Shown here piece by piece: positions 17,594 to 26,168 of a stretch of DNA of 64,000 nt. The translations under genes were made by a program, and so were the position numbers. Source of the DNA: an uncultured delta proteobacterium (lineage in GTDB: Bacteria; Desulfobacterota; Syntrophia; Syntrophales; UBA8958); NCBI GenBank assembly GCA_903885795.1, contig CAISJV010000089.1, forward strand, positions 21,032 to 85,031. Reading direction: 5' to 3'. The notes below the pieces were generated by a model that made no database searches, was not told the DNA's origin, and saw only the letters and a program-made list of their open reading frames with translations. How positions within the stretch are numbered: the stretch's first letter is position 1; each line of letters opens with the position of its first letter.

Positions 17594-18388
17594 TCAGCCT
17601 CTCGAACCGAGGCGAAGACCGCCATGGATAAAGAAGACATCTCCGGCCAAAGCCTCATTCCGATAAAGCTCTCCTACCAGGGAGGCCACTTCTTCCGGTT
17701 CTATCAACCTGCCGATGGGAACATCAGACAATATCTTATCGAGGGCGTTCTGATCCATCTTCTTGACCATTGCCGTGCCTACATAACCAGGGGCCACAGC
17801 GACGCAGCGGATTCGGTTGGACAGACCGCGTCTCAGAAATTCAGCCGTGATCACCTTGGGCATTACGGACATGGCGGCCTTGGACGAGGAATAATTAATC
17901 TGACCGGCCGTCCCCAAGGAACCGGTTGAGGAAACGAGACAGATCAGTCCCTTGCAGTTGTTGTTGATCATCCGCTCCGCACATTCCCGGACGGTCAGGA
18001 AGACCCCCGTCAGATTGATGTCAATAACCGCCTTGAACTGGTCAAGAGACATCTTTCTGTTCACCTTGCCCGTTTCCTTGCTCGTGGCCACCATCATGGC
18101 ATCCTTGATGATGCCGGCAAAAGGCGCAACCAAGTTTATCTGACCAAAGCGTTCAATCGCCGTGTCGGCAAGGAGGGCATTGTCTTCTTCCTTTGTCACG
18201 TCGCAGACCACGGTCACTACTTCGCCGCCTAATTCCTTCAATTGGGCTTCCGCACCATCCAGAAAAGACTGGGCGATATCGGCAATCACCACCTTGCCGC
18301 CATTTTTTACCCAATATTTTGCGATTTCCAGACCGATTCCACCGCCGCCACCGGTAATGACGGCTACTGATCCCTTAATCTCCAGCAT
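17594..18388 (-). CDS. Short-chain dehydrogenase/reductase
   Basis: This classical SDR of 264 residues has the cofactor motif TGGGGGIG and DVT for the adenine pocket. The catalytic Ser, Tyr and Lys lie in LVSSTG...NYSSSK. The usual NNAG is replaced by APFAG. An acidic residue after the second strand (IAD) suggests NAD(H). Its position after two CoA-transferase genes suggests it oxidises a hydroxyacyl-CoA, as BbsCD-type SDRs do in benzylsuccinate oxidation; that role is inference. The Shine-Dalgarno is AAAAGGAG. Confidence 0.85.
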   Translation of the reverse strand: MLEIKGSVAVITGGGGGIGLEIAKYWVKNGGKVVIADIAQSFLDGAEAQLKELGGEVVTVVCDVTKEEDNALLADTAIERFGQINLVAPFAGIIKDAMMVATSKETGKVNRKMSLDQFKAVIDINLTGVFLTVRECAERMINNNCKGLICLVSSTGSLGTAGQINYSSSKAAMSVMPKVITAEFLRRGLSNRIRCVAVAPGYVGTAMVKKMDQNALDKILSDVPIGRLIEPEEVASLVGELYRNEALAGDVFFIHGGLRLGSRG

Positions 18389-18425
18389 ATTTTTTCTCCT
18401 TTTATTCAGGTTCTTTAGAATCGAA

Positions 18426-19775
18426 TCAAATGATACCTTTTTCTGTCATTTCCCAGAGTTTTACCGGGCCATACCCCATGTATTTCAGGTAGACAAACCC
18501 GTTATCGTAGCCGACGGGACGGCACGCCCATTTGGTCCGGGGCGGCGTCTCCGTTGATTTCCACTGGGCCTGGGCGCAGACTATGGAGCCATAGACGGGG
18601 TCCTGCACCGGCGTGAAGACGCCCCGATCCCGCCACACTTCATCATGCATAGCGCTCCAGGGAGGCACGATTTCCGCGACGACCGGGGTGATCGGGGCCA
18701 ATCTGCCTTTCTTGGCGTACTCAATGGATTTCATGGTCAATTCCTGGCTCGTGTATCTCAAAGTTTCCGGGTTGATCATGGCCTGATACTTCAACTGCCA
18801 GTCCTTCTTCATGAACGGCGCAAGGGTGGTCCACTGCTCCGCCCCCCACTCGTCATACTTGCCGACGATGTCGACAAAGGCCTTCCACATCTCCAGACGC
18901 AGCCCCCCGAGAAAGACGCCGCCGTCCTTGGTCGGATAGAAACCGTAGAGCCAGAGACAGGTATCGAGGTTCCCGAATCGCTCGTTGACGACCCCCTGAT
19001 CGGCATACCAGTGGAGCATATAGTCGTTCAGGCGCTCATATGCCTCCGGCGTGCTGACGTCTAAGGCCTGCCCCTCCCCTGTCATTTCCCGGTAATAAAC
19101 AGCCGCCAGGATGCCAACGGCGGCAAAGGTTCCGGAAACCGCCCAGGCGATCCAGGGACCAGCCTTGGTTGACGTGGCGTAAGGCATATCTTCAAGAGTC
19201 TTGCCTTCTGGCAATACCTCGCCGGTGGCGTACTGAACACCGGAGCGGGCCTGGGCCACGTTGTCGTAATCATATTGATTCCGGCCGCTTTCCGGACCGA
19301 ACTGGCCATAGCCCGTAATGGAAGTATAAATCAGGCGGGGATTGATCTTCGCCAGTTCCTCGTATCCGATGCCCCAGGCGTCCATCTTCCCGGCGGGAAA
19401 GGTCTCGATAAGAATATCCGCCTGACCCACGAGGGATTTCAGGATATCCCTGCCCTCCTCCGTCTCCAGATTCAGGGTAATATGATACTTGTTCCGTCCT
19501 TCCTGAATATAAGCCATCCCCGTACCCCGGTGCATGAAACCGTTGGGTGAATAGGAACGTACCAGATCCCCCCCCGGCGCTTCGATACGAATCGTCTCCG
19601 CCCCCAGCTCGGCAAGGAGGGATGAGCAGTAAGGTCCCGCCATGCTTCGGGAACTAAGGTCAATTATCGTGAGGTCGCCCAGGGCCTCGGGTTTTTCATA
19701 GTTTTTCGCCGGGTCGTCCAGGGAGCGGATATGATCAGCCCAGTCGGCCCATTTCGGTCTTTTTTGTTCTGTCAT
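18426..19775 (-). CDS. CaiB/BaiF family III CoA-transferase subunit lacking the catalytic Asp
   Basis: The family III fold is clear: LTIIDLSSRSMAGPYCSSLLAELGAETIRIEAP, then ILIETFPAGKMDAWGIGYEEL and REMTGEGQALDVS. Aligning on the TGxGQ motif puts Trp211 where family members carry the Asp that forms the acyl anhydride. Thus this subunit is probably structural or substrate-binding. The ATG at 19775 is preceded by AGGAGGTGA that overlaps the stop of the upstream subunit gene, 5 nt away. Length is 449. It likely forms a heteromer with the next gene upstream. Confidence 0.88.
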   Translation of the reverse strand: MTEQKRPKWADWADHIRSLDDPAKNYEKPEALGDLTIIDLSSRSMAGPYCSSLLAELGAETIRIEAPGGDLVRSYSPNGFMHRGTGMAYIQEGRNKYHITLNLETEEGRDILKSLVGQADILIETFPAGKMDAWGIGYEELAKINPRLIYTSITGYGQFGPESGRNQYDYDNVAQARSGVQYATGEVLPEGKTLEDMPYATSTKAGPWIAWAVSGTFAAVGILAAVYYREMTGEGQALDVSTPEAYERLNDYMLHWYADQGVVNERFGNLDTCLWLYGFYPTKDGGVFLGGLRLEMWKAFVDIVGKYDEWGAEQWTTLAPFMKKDWQLKYQAMINPETLRYTSQELTMKSIEYAKKGRLAPITPVVAEIVPPWSAMHDEVWRDRGVFTPVQDPVYGSIVCAQAQWKSTETPPRTKWACRPVGYDNGFVYLKYMGYGPVKLWEMTEKGII

Positions 19776-19780
19776 ATGTC

Positions 19781-21109
19781 TCACCTCCTGATGATGTAGC
19801 CGGCCTGTCCATCCCAGTCGGATGGGGGCCGTCGGCCCTGCATGTCTTTCCATTTTCCGAGGACGCCATGCAGATAAAGTTCATCTATCTGGGTCTGGTT
19901 CCTCCCCAGGATCTTAGCCATAATGAACTCATTGTCAAAACCGACAGGGCGAACGGTCCATTTGATCTTGGGCGGCGTCTTGGACATCATGACGGGAAAC
20001 TCATGTTCCACATATTGGCCATAAAGAGGATCATCGATTTCCTTCACAAATCCCCGTTCGCGGCGCTGGGGATCTTCATTCATATCCTTGGCGTTGTGAA
20101 GGCGCGTGGCGGCAAAACTGAATTCCTTGCCAAGGGCCTCAATTTCATCGGCCGTCTTGGTTCGCGCCCAGTCGGCAATAATTTTCAGGATAGCCAAGGC
20201 GTTTTCATCCTGAAGACGCACGGTATGATCCTGGAATCGGGGGTCGACGGCAAGCTCCGCCTTGCCCATGGCCTGGCAGAGGCCAAGAAATTCATCCGGC
20301 CCCGGGGCGGCCAGGGCGGCCAGGAGATTGTCGGCGCAGAGAAAGGTATCGGCGGGACAGATGCACTGATCGCGGTTCCCCGTCGGTTCCACGCCTTTTC
20401 CTGTCAACTGTTGATAAGGCCATACCCAGTTCATGACCCGCATGATGTTTTCCGTTTGGGACATCTCGATAAACTGCCCTTTCCCCGTTTTCCGGCGATG
20501 ATGGAGGGCTGCAAGGACTGCCACCTCTCCCATAAGGCCACCGTAGTAATCGCAGATCCAGATGGATTGTTTCAGGGGCGGGCGTTTGGGGAAACTCGAC
20601 ATCCAGGCATACCCGGCGAGGGCTTGCGACGCCCCGTCATTGGATGGACGATCCTGTTCAGCGTAGGTGCCCCATTGGCCGAAACCGTTCTTTTCGATAT
20701 AAATGATGCCGGGATTGACCTCCTTGATATGCTCATAACCGATGTTCCAGCGTCTGGTCACACCGGGACGGAGGTTGAATTCAACAATATCCGCCTTGGC
20801 GGCTAATTCTTTAAAAATCTGCTGCCCCATGTCGATATGGAGGTCGAGGGCCATGTAGTATTTGTTAGGATTGATGTGCATGAACATGGGGGACTGCTCT
20901 TTGTAGAACCAGCCGAAGGGATTGAGTGACCGCGTCACATCTCCCGCAGGAGGCAGCTCGATCTTGATGACCTCGGCCCCCATCTCGGCCAGGAAAGACG
21001 GCCCGGACGGACCAAAAAGGAGCGTACAGACCTCGAGGACCCGGACGCCCTTCAGGGGGCCGGGTTTGGAAAATTTCTTCTTTACATAATCCTTGAAGAC
21101 ATCGGGCAT
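19781..21109 (-). CDS. CaiB/BaiF family III CoA-transferase, catalytic subunit
   Basis: Motifs are GVRVLEVCTLLFGPSGPSFLAEMGAEVIKIE, VEFNLRPGVTRRWNIGYEHI and RKTGKGQFIEMS. Asp187 (IWICDYYGG) aligns with the catalytic Asp of formyl-CoA transferase. The family moves CoA between carboxylic acids without releasing CoA. Paired genes of this type include benzylsuccinate CoA-transferase BbsEF; the acid used here is unknown. AAAGGAGGG precedes the ATG. It is the first intact gene of the operon. Confidence 0.9.
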   Translation of the reverse strand: MPDVFKDYVKKKFSKPGPLKGVRVLEVCTLLFGPSGPSFLAEMGAEVIKIELPPAGDVTRSLNPFGWFYKEQSPMFMHINPNKYYMALDLHIDMGQQIFKELAAKADIVEFNLRPGVTRRWNIGYEHIKEVNPGIIYIEKNGFGQWGTYAEQDRPSNDGASQALAGYAWMSSFPKRPPLKQSIWICDYYGGLMGEVAVLAALHHRRKTGKGQFIEMSQTENIMRVMNWVWPYQQLTGKGVEPTGNRDQCICPADTFLCADNLLAALAAPGPDEFLGLCQAMGKAELAVDPRFQDHTVRLQDENALAILKIIADWARTKTADEIEALGKEFSFAATRLHNAKDMNEDPQRRERGFVKEIDDPLYGQYVEHEFPVMMSKTPPKIKWTVRPVGFDNEFIMAKILGRNQTQIDELYLHGVLGKWKDMQGRRPPSDWDGQAGYIIRR

Positions 21110-21141
21110 AAGGTTCCCTCCTTTAAACCGCAGATCATAAA

Positions 21142-21171
21142 TGATTATGGTGCTTAAAAGTTTTATCTGTT
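21142..21171 (-). promoter_or_regulatory. Possible promoter of the CoA-transferase/SDR operon
   Basis: On the minus strand TTAACA (21171-21166) and CATAAT (21147-21142) are 18 nt apart, 33 nt upstream of the first CoA-transferase gene, in an AT-rich stretch. The match is moderate. Confidence 0.35.
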
Positions 21172-21418
21172 AAACGTCTGATACTCACCCCCATGATATT
21201 ATTAATATATGTTGGCCGTTTTCCGGTTAAGAGCTTCGAAACCAAGATTTGCATTTTTTTACATCGTGGAGCTACCGGAAAATAGAAACGCTACGATGTT
21301 AACTTGGCCGCTCTTTTTGGTTATCGAAACGGAGTTTATGCCAGATGATGGACTCTGCCAAATTCGTATTTTTGTTAACATGATGTCATCGACGAAGCAA
21401 GAATTTTCATTTCGCCGC

Positions 21419-21523
21419 TTATATCCTCGTGGCACTGGTCTGAATGGCAAGTCGCCAGGCGATCTGGCTTCCCATGGTCCCGGCGCCAACAATCAATATC
21501 CGTTTAACCTCTTCTGCTTTCAT
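21419..21523 (-). pseudogene. Remnant of a 3-hydroxyacyl-CoA dehydrogenase (N-terminus only)
   Basis: ATG 21523 has a good Shine-Dalgarno (AAGGAG). The first residues read MKAEEVKRILIVGAGTMGSQ, the start of 3-hydroxyacyl-CoA dehydrogenase including the NAD-binding GAGTMG. Similarity ends after about 22 residues and a stop follows at codon 35. A full enzyme has about 280-310 residues, and I see no further pieces in the next 300 nt. It lies upstream of, and in the same direction as, the CoA-transferase genes. This looks like a deletion that removed most of a beta-oxidation gene. Confidence 0.65.
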
Positions 21524-21559
21524 GGTTCTCCTTAATAACCCTGACCAGAAAAATGCCGG

Positions 21560-22477
21560 TCAGCCGCTTAATCGTTCGTTAAATTCATCAATAGTGAAAC
21601 TGTATTCCTGGGTACCGTAGGACTCAACGGCAAAGGAGGCGCAGACGCTGCCCATCCGGGCGCATTCCTCAATATCCTTACCCTTGACCAGGCCGCTGAT
21701 CAGGCCGCCCCGGTAAGAATCGCCGGCCCCCGTCGGGTCCTCAACCTTCCTTGCCTTGACGGGGGGAATGCAGATTTCGCTGCCCTGCGTAGCAACCTGG
21801 GAACCAAACTCTCCCCGGGTGGTGATGATCGTCCTTGTCAGGCTCTGCAAGGCTTCCTTGTTCAAGCCGGTCTTGCTTATGATCAGGTCCAGCTCGTAAT
21901 CATTGACGATGAGGATTCCGCAACCATTTATGGCCTGGATCAGATCTTTTGCGTCCCACATGGGCAAAGATTGTCCGGGGTCAAAGATATATTCGATTCC
22001 TCTGACTTTACAGGCCTGGGGGTAACAAATCATGTCTTCAAGATTACCGGGAGAGACAATAACAATCGTATCCTTGGGACGGAATTTGTCAAAGTCCAAT
22101 GCCGATGTATATTTCATGGCCCCAGGGTTGAACCCGGTTATCTGGTTATCGGACTGGTCGGTGGTGATATAGGCGCCGGCGGTGAATTCGTCTTCTATGA
22201 TTTTGATGTTTTCCGTAGCGATCCCGTTCTTTGCCAGCCATGCGAAGTACCTTTCATAATCATGGCCGATAGCGGAAGAGATGATTGGCTTTTCACCCAT
22301 CAGGGACAGGGAATAGGCGATATTACCCGCCGTGCCGCCGTATTTTTCCTTCATGCCGTTTACCTGGAAGCAGACGTTCAAAATGTGAATTTTCTCAGGC
22401 AGGATGTGATCGGAGAAGCGTCCTGGAAAGTCCATAATCCTGTCATATGCAAGTGATCCGGAAACAATAATGTTCAT
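21560..22477 (-). CDS. PfkB-family carbohydrate/nucleoside kinase
   Basis: Ribokinase-fold kinase of about 305 residues. It opens with NIIVSGSLAYDRIMDFPG, has YGGTAGNIAYSLSLMG for substrate binding, and the PfkB signature DPTGAGDSYRGGLISG containing the catalytic Asp. Similar proteins in this phylum are often called adenosine kinases, but the substrate is not settled by sequence. The frame extends upstream to 22558; ATG 22477, with AAAGGA 8 nt before it, is the likely start. It lies just upstream of the dehydrogenase remnant. Confidence 0.85.
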   Translation of the reverse strand: MNIIVSGSLAYDRIMDFPGRFSDHILPEKIHILNVCFQVNGMKEKYGGTAGNIAYSLSLMGEKPIISSAIGHDYERYFAWLAKNGIATENIKIIEDEFTAGAYITTDQSDNQITGFNPGAMKYTSALDFDKFRPKDTIVIVSPGNLEDMICYPQACKVRGIEYIFDPGQSLPMWDAKDLIQAINGCGILIVNDYELDLIISKTGLNKEALQSLTRTIITTRGEFGSQVATQGSEICIPPVKARKVEDPTGAGDSYRGGLISGLVKGKDIEECARMGSVCASFAVESYGTQEYSFTIDEFNERLSG

Positions 22478-22611
22478 GCGTACAATCCTTTCAAATCGAT
22501 TCGAAGTCAATAAGCAGCAATTCGCGCAGACACATGTTGCGCTGATCAATATTGACAACTGAGCCTTTTTAATCTTTCAGGGTAACCCCCCCGAAGCTTG
22601 CTGAGGGGTGT

Positions 22612-22639
22612 TCATTACCGATTTTAGATTCTATGTCAA
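22612..22639 (-). promoter_or_regulatory. Promoter of the PfkB kinase gene
   Basis: TTGACA (22639-22634) and TAATGA (22617-22612) are 16 nt apart on the minus strand. They would give a leader of about 130 nt, which contains a small hairpin (ACCCC...GGGGG) but no riboswitch that I recognise. Confidence 0.45.
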
Positions 22640-22743
22640 GGAGATGTAAGATGGTCATACCCCTTTTCTCTCCTTGACTCACAACGATTCATTCCTTAGA
22701 GTCTTTCCCTGAAAAAACTTTTCCATCAAAAGGTATTTGAGAC

Positions 22744-23181
22744 ATGATTTATCAACCTTTTCTTTTTGAAGAAAACCTCTGGAGCGCCACGGGAGCCTAT
22801 ATTGACGATCAGGGGCGGTATCATCCGGTGGCGGGGGAAACAAAGATAATCCATACGGAGGGGCTGTGGATTAATGATTCCCGGATAACCCTGCAAGGAG
22901 ATCATGAGGTGGAATATAAAACCCGTTACGAGATTGTCCCCCTTGAACGCGGGCAGGAACGGACGTCCTGGATCTCCGAGAACCCGTCCTTGGGAAAGAT
23001 GCTCGGGAGCCTTATCATCGTTGATGATTCCATCCTTTCTATTTTCTATTCCGAAAGCGGCGCCTTCCAGGGCACGGAATATTTTCGTCTCATCGACGAC
23101 GACCTCTATTCTAATCGGGGATGCCTTTTACGGGGAGACAAGAAAATTTCTTCATGGGCGGTGGAACTACGTAAGAAATAG
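22744..23181 (+). CDS. Hypothetical beta-rich protein
   Basis: I do not recognise a family. The 145 residues show no signal peptide or membrane helix and are rich in alternating hydrophobic strands (LWINDSRITLQG, YKTRYEIVPL, LGSLIIVDDSILSIFYS), which suggests a small beta-barrel of lipocalin/calycin type; that is inference. AAAGG precedes the ATG by about 10 nt. It stands alone between two minus-strand genes. Codon use looks like its neighbours. Confidence 0.6.
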   Translation: MIYQPFLFEENLWSATGAYIDDQGRYHPVAGETKIIHTEGLWINDSRITLQGDHEVEYKTRYEIVPLERGQERTSWISENPSLGKMLGSLIIVDDSILSIFYSESGAFQGTEYFRLIDDDLYSNRGCLLRGDKKISSWAVELRKK

Positions 23182-23408
23182 ATTCACATTACAGACCTTT
23201 AACCAAACTGGAATGCGATGTCAATCATGCATCTTTGAGCCCGCCGAGAAACTATGTTTATTGAAGGGTTCATTTTCATGAAAACACCACACGTCATCGC
23301 CATAGTAGTTACCCGTGGTTATTAATTCGTGTTACAGCCAAGATAATCTTCTCCAAAGGCGTATTGCAACTATACTGTTCAACGTCCGGACAGGGCGTAC
23401 GGTCCCTG

Positions 23409-25139
23409 TCAATCCACAAACAGCGGTACGAAGTCGAATTTGTTTACATCCACGAGGCCCCTGTCTGTCATCTTGAGTTCGGGAATTACCGGCAGGGCCA
23501 GAAAGGAAAGGTGCATGAAGGGCTCCCGCAATTGACAACCCAACTGCTGCGCTTTATAGCGGATGTGTTCCCAGCCCCGGCCAATCTCTGCAAGGGGACG
23601 GTCGGACATCAAGCCGGCAATTGGCAGGGCCAGACGGGCCGTTATCAAACCGTCACAAGCAATGGCGAGACCTCCCTTCATCGCTTCTACCTCCCTTGCC
23701 GCGGCATACATGTCTGCGTCTGAACACCCCACACAGATGATATTGTGGGAATCATGAGCTACGGAAGTAGCCAATGCCCCTCTGTTCAGGCAGAATCCCC
23801 GTACCAAGCCCAGGGCGATGTTGCCTGTTCCCCGGTGGCGTTCGATCACGACAATTTTCAAGATATCCCGCTCGATGTCCTGAATAACCCGGCCATCCCG
23901 GACGGACGCCTCAAGGATGGCCGCCCCCGTGAGAATCTGATCCGGGATGAGATCGATGACCCGCACCCGCCTTCCCGATGCGGGGATTACAAAAGCACTT
24001 TTGTCATATGGTTTGACATGCATGGATGTGACATCGACGTGCAGGACGCTCGCCGGGATATCTGCCGTTAGCTTACCATGATCGACGACCTGCCTGCCGT
24101 TTTTAAAAACAGCCGCTACCTTTACCGGGTTGAGAGAAGAAAGGAGGACCAGATCGGCGTGATAGCCGGGGGCTACGGCGCCGTAATCCCGGAGGCCGAA
24201 ATACCGGGCCGTGTTGATGGTCACCATGGCAATGGCCCAGAGCGGATCCAGTCCCTGGGCAATCGCCAGACTCATGACCGCATCAAGATGGCCATAACGC
24301 ATGATATCGTGAGGATGGAGATCGTCCGTCACCAGACTGCATTGCCGAAGCGTCATGGCATTGACCAGGGGAAGGAGGGTGGAAAGATTCTTGGCCTGGG
24401 TCCCTTCGCGGATCATGATCTGCATGCCGCCACGAAGCTTTTCTCTTGCCTCTGCCAAATTGGTGCATTCGTGGTCGGAACGGATACCGGCACTGATATA
24501 GGCGTTGAGGGCTTTCCCAGACAACAGGGGGGCGTGGCCGTCCTTGATGCGGTCACAGTAGGCGGTGATCTTCTCCAGAACTATGGGATCACAGAAGGTC
24601 ACACCGGGAAAGTTCATCATTTCCGCCAGACCGAGGACGCATCTCTCCTGTTTGAACCCTTCCAGGTCTTCCGTCTCCAGACATGCCCCTGATGTTTCCA
24701 AATGGGTAGCGGGGACGCAGGAAGGGGCCATCAGATAGAAATCAAGGGGAAGCCCCTCGGTCTCCTCAAGAATATACCGAAACCCCCTGCTCCCCAGGAC
24801 ATTGGTGATTTCATGGGGATCGGCGACAATTGACGTTGTCCCATGGGGTAGAACCGCCCTGGCTAATTCCCGTGGTGAAAGCATGGAGCTTTCGATATGG
24901 AAATGACCATCCATGAATCCTGGAGTGACATGATAATTCGATGCATCCACGAGGTGCGGGCCGTCATAATCCCCCAAACCGACGACTATCCCGTCAAAGA
25001 TGGCCACATCTGTCCTGATGATTTCGCCGGAGAAAAGATCCGCAACCAGACCGTTTTTCAGAATTAGATCCGGAGATACTTCCCCTTTGGCCGCCTTAAT
25101 TCGAGCCGTCAGCTTCTTCACCATTTCCGGCAAAAGCAA
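23409..25139 (-). CDS. ade: Adenine deaminase
   Basis: This amidohydrolase of 576 residues turns adenine into hypoxanthine and ammonia. Metal-binding motif is DGHFHIESSM, and TTSIVADPHEITNV follows, both diagnostic of the Ade (AdeC) family. A C-terminal ADC domain carries AVAHDSHNIICVG (here TSVAHDSHNII). The start is TTG at 25139, with AAGGAGG 7 nt upstream. It lies 36 nt after the potassium channel gene on the same strand and may be co-transcribed. Confidence 0.94.
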   Translation of the reverse strand: MLLPEMVKKLTARIKAAKGEVSPDLILKNGLVADLFSGEIIRTDVAIFDGIVVGLGDYDGPHLVDASNYHVTPGFMDGHFHIESSMLSPRELARAVLPHGTTSIVADPHEITNVLGSRGFRYILEETEGLPLDFYLMAPSCVPATHLETSGACLETEDLEGFKQERCVLGLAEMMNFPGVTFCDPIVLEKITAYCDRIKDGHAPLLSGKALNAYISAGIRSDHECTNLAEAREKLRGGMQIMIREGTQAKNLSTLLPLVNAMTLRQCSLVTDDLHPHDIMRYGHLDAVMSLAIAQGLDPLWAIAMVTINTARYFGLRDYGAVAPGYHADLVLLSSLNPVKVAAVFKNGRQVVDHGKLTADIPASVLHVDVTSMHVKPYDKSAFVIPASGRRVRVIDLIPDQILTGAAILEASVRDGRVIQDIERDILKIVVIERHRGTGNIALGLVRGFCLNRGALATSVAHDSHNIICVGCSDADMYAAAREVEAMKGGLAIACDGLITARLALPIAGLMSDRPLAEIGRGWEHIRYKAQQLGCQLREPFMHLSFLALPVIPELKMTDRGLVDVNKFDFVPLFVD

Positions 25140-25175
25140 TAAAGCGCCTCCTTACCCCTCAAGTCCTGTCAGTCT

Positions 25176-26168
25176 CTAACCGGCACAGACCTTGGTAAAC
25201 CTCATGACATTGTCATCTTCGCCAAGAGCGATGAGTTTATCGCCGCTTTCTATGGGATAAGAGGCGGCGGGATTGAAGACCATCTTACCGGAATCTTTCT
25301 TCACCGCAACAATGATCAGGCCGTAGTTCAGCCTGATTTCCGATTCTTCCAAGGTCTTCCCGGCCACCACCGAACCATCGCAGATAGAAACTTCCGCCAT
25401 CCTCAGCTCCAGGCTCTGCCGTCTGGTCGTAATTTCAATAAAATCAAGCATCGCCGGTCTCAGGATGGCCATGGCCATCCTCATGCCTCCGAGGGTGTAA
25501 GGCGATATGACCCGGTCCGCACCTGCTCTCAGCAAGCGGTGTTCCGACTGTTCTTCCTCAGAGCGGGAAAGGACGAACACGTCGGGATTCAGTTCCTTGG
25601 CCGTCAAAATCACATAGAGGTTCTCCGCATCCGTGGGCAGGACACAGACAATTCCCTTAGCCCGTTTGATCCCCGCTTCGATGAGGGACTTGTCGCTCGT
25701 GGAGTCGCCATGACAGCAAAGAAATCCTTCGTCCTCTATTTTCTGGATTACCTCGGGATTTTTTTCGATAACCACGAAGGGGACCTTCTCCGCTGCCAGT
25801 TCCCGGCAGATCAGGAAACCGATTCTTCCGCAACCGCAGATGATATAATGATTTTTCATTCTCTTAATAATCCTTTTCAGCTTTCCTTTCCCCATAATGG
25901 CCCGCAGGCGCCCTTCGACGATGGTTTCCGCAACAAGACCTACGGTGTAAAACATCGTCCCCACACCGACAATGATCAAAAATATGGTAAACACCATACC
26001 ACCGGTGCTACGGGCATAGACATCTCCGTAACCGACCGTGGAGATGGTGACGACGGTCAGGTAAAGGGCCTGGAAAAAACCGAATCCTTCCAGAAAATGA
26101 TAGCCCAAGGAGCCGATCATAAGCGTCAGGAACAGCATGGCAAATGCAATACCCAGTTTCTTATTCAT
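25176..26168 (-). CDS. Two-TM potassium channel with RCK (TrkA-N/TrkA-C) domains
   Basis: Helix 1 (about 6-26), a pore loop with selectivity filter TVGYGD and helix 2 (about 58-82) form a channel subunit. A TrkA-N/RCK domain follows (HYIICGCGRIG for nucleotide binding), then a TrkA-C domain at about 245-325. At 330 residues it resembles MthK-type channels. It is ATGA-coupled to the patatin gene upstream. Confidence 0.93.
   Translation of the reverse strand: MNKKLGIAFAMLFLTLMIGSLGYHFLEGFGFFQALYLTVVTISTVGYGDVYARSTGGMVFTIFLIIVGVGTMFYTVGLVAETIVEGRLRAIMGKGKLKRIIKRMKNHYIICGCGRIGFLICRELAAEKVPFVVIEKNPEVIQKIEDEGFLCCHGDSTSDKSLIEAGIKRAKGIVCVLPTDAENLYVILTAKELNPDVFVLSRSEEEQSEHRLLRAGADRVISPYTLGGMRMAMAILRPAMLDFIEITTRRQSLELRMAEVSICDGSVVAGKTLEESEIRLNYGLIIVAVKKDSGKMVFNPAASYPIESGDKLIALGEDDNVMRFTKVCAG

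Noticed and set aside
19868..20806. Plus-strand open frame of 312 codons opposite the CoA-transferase gene
   Set aside because: It is an antisense shadow. The minus-strand frame has full family motifs.
21209..21535. Plus-strand 108-codon open frame upstream of the CoA-transferase genes
   Set aside because: It runs antisense to the dehydrogenase remnant, which has a Shine-Dalgarno and a recognisable NAD-binding motif.
22478..22611. PfkB leader considered as a SAM/SAH, preQ1 or c-di-GMP riboswitch
   Set aside because: None of the consensus core sequences I know fits; only a simple hairpin is visible.
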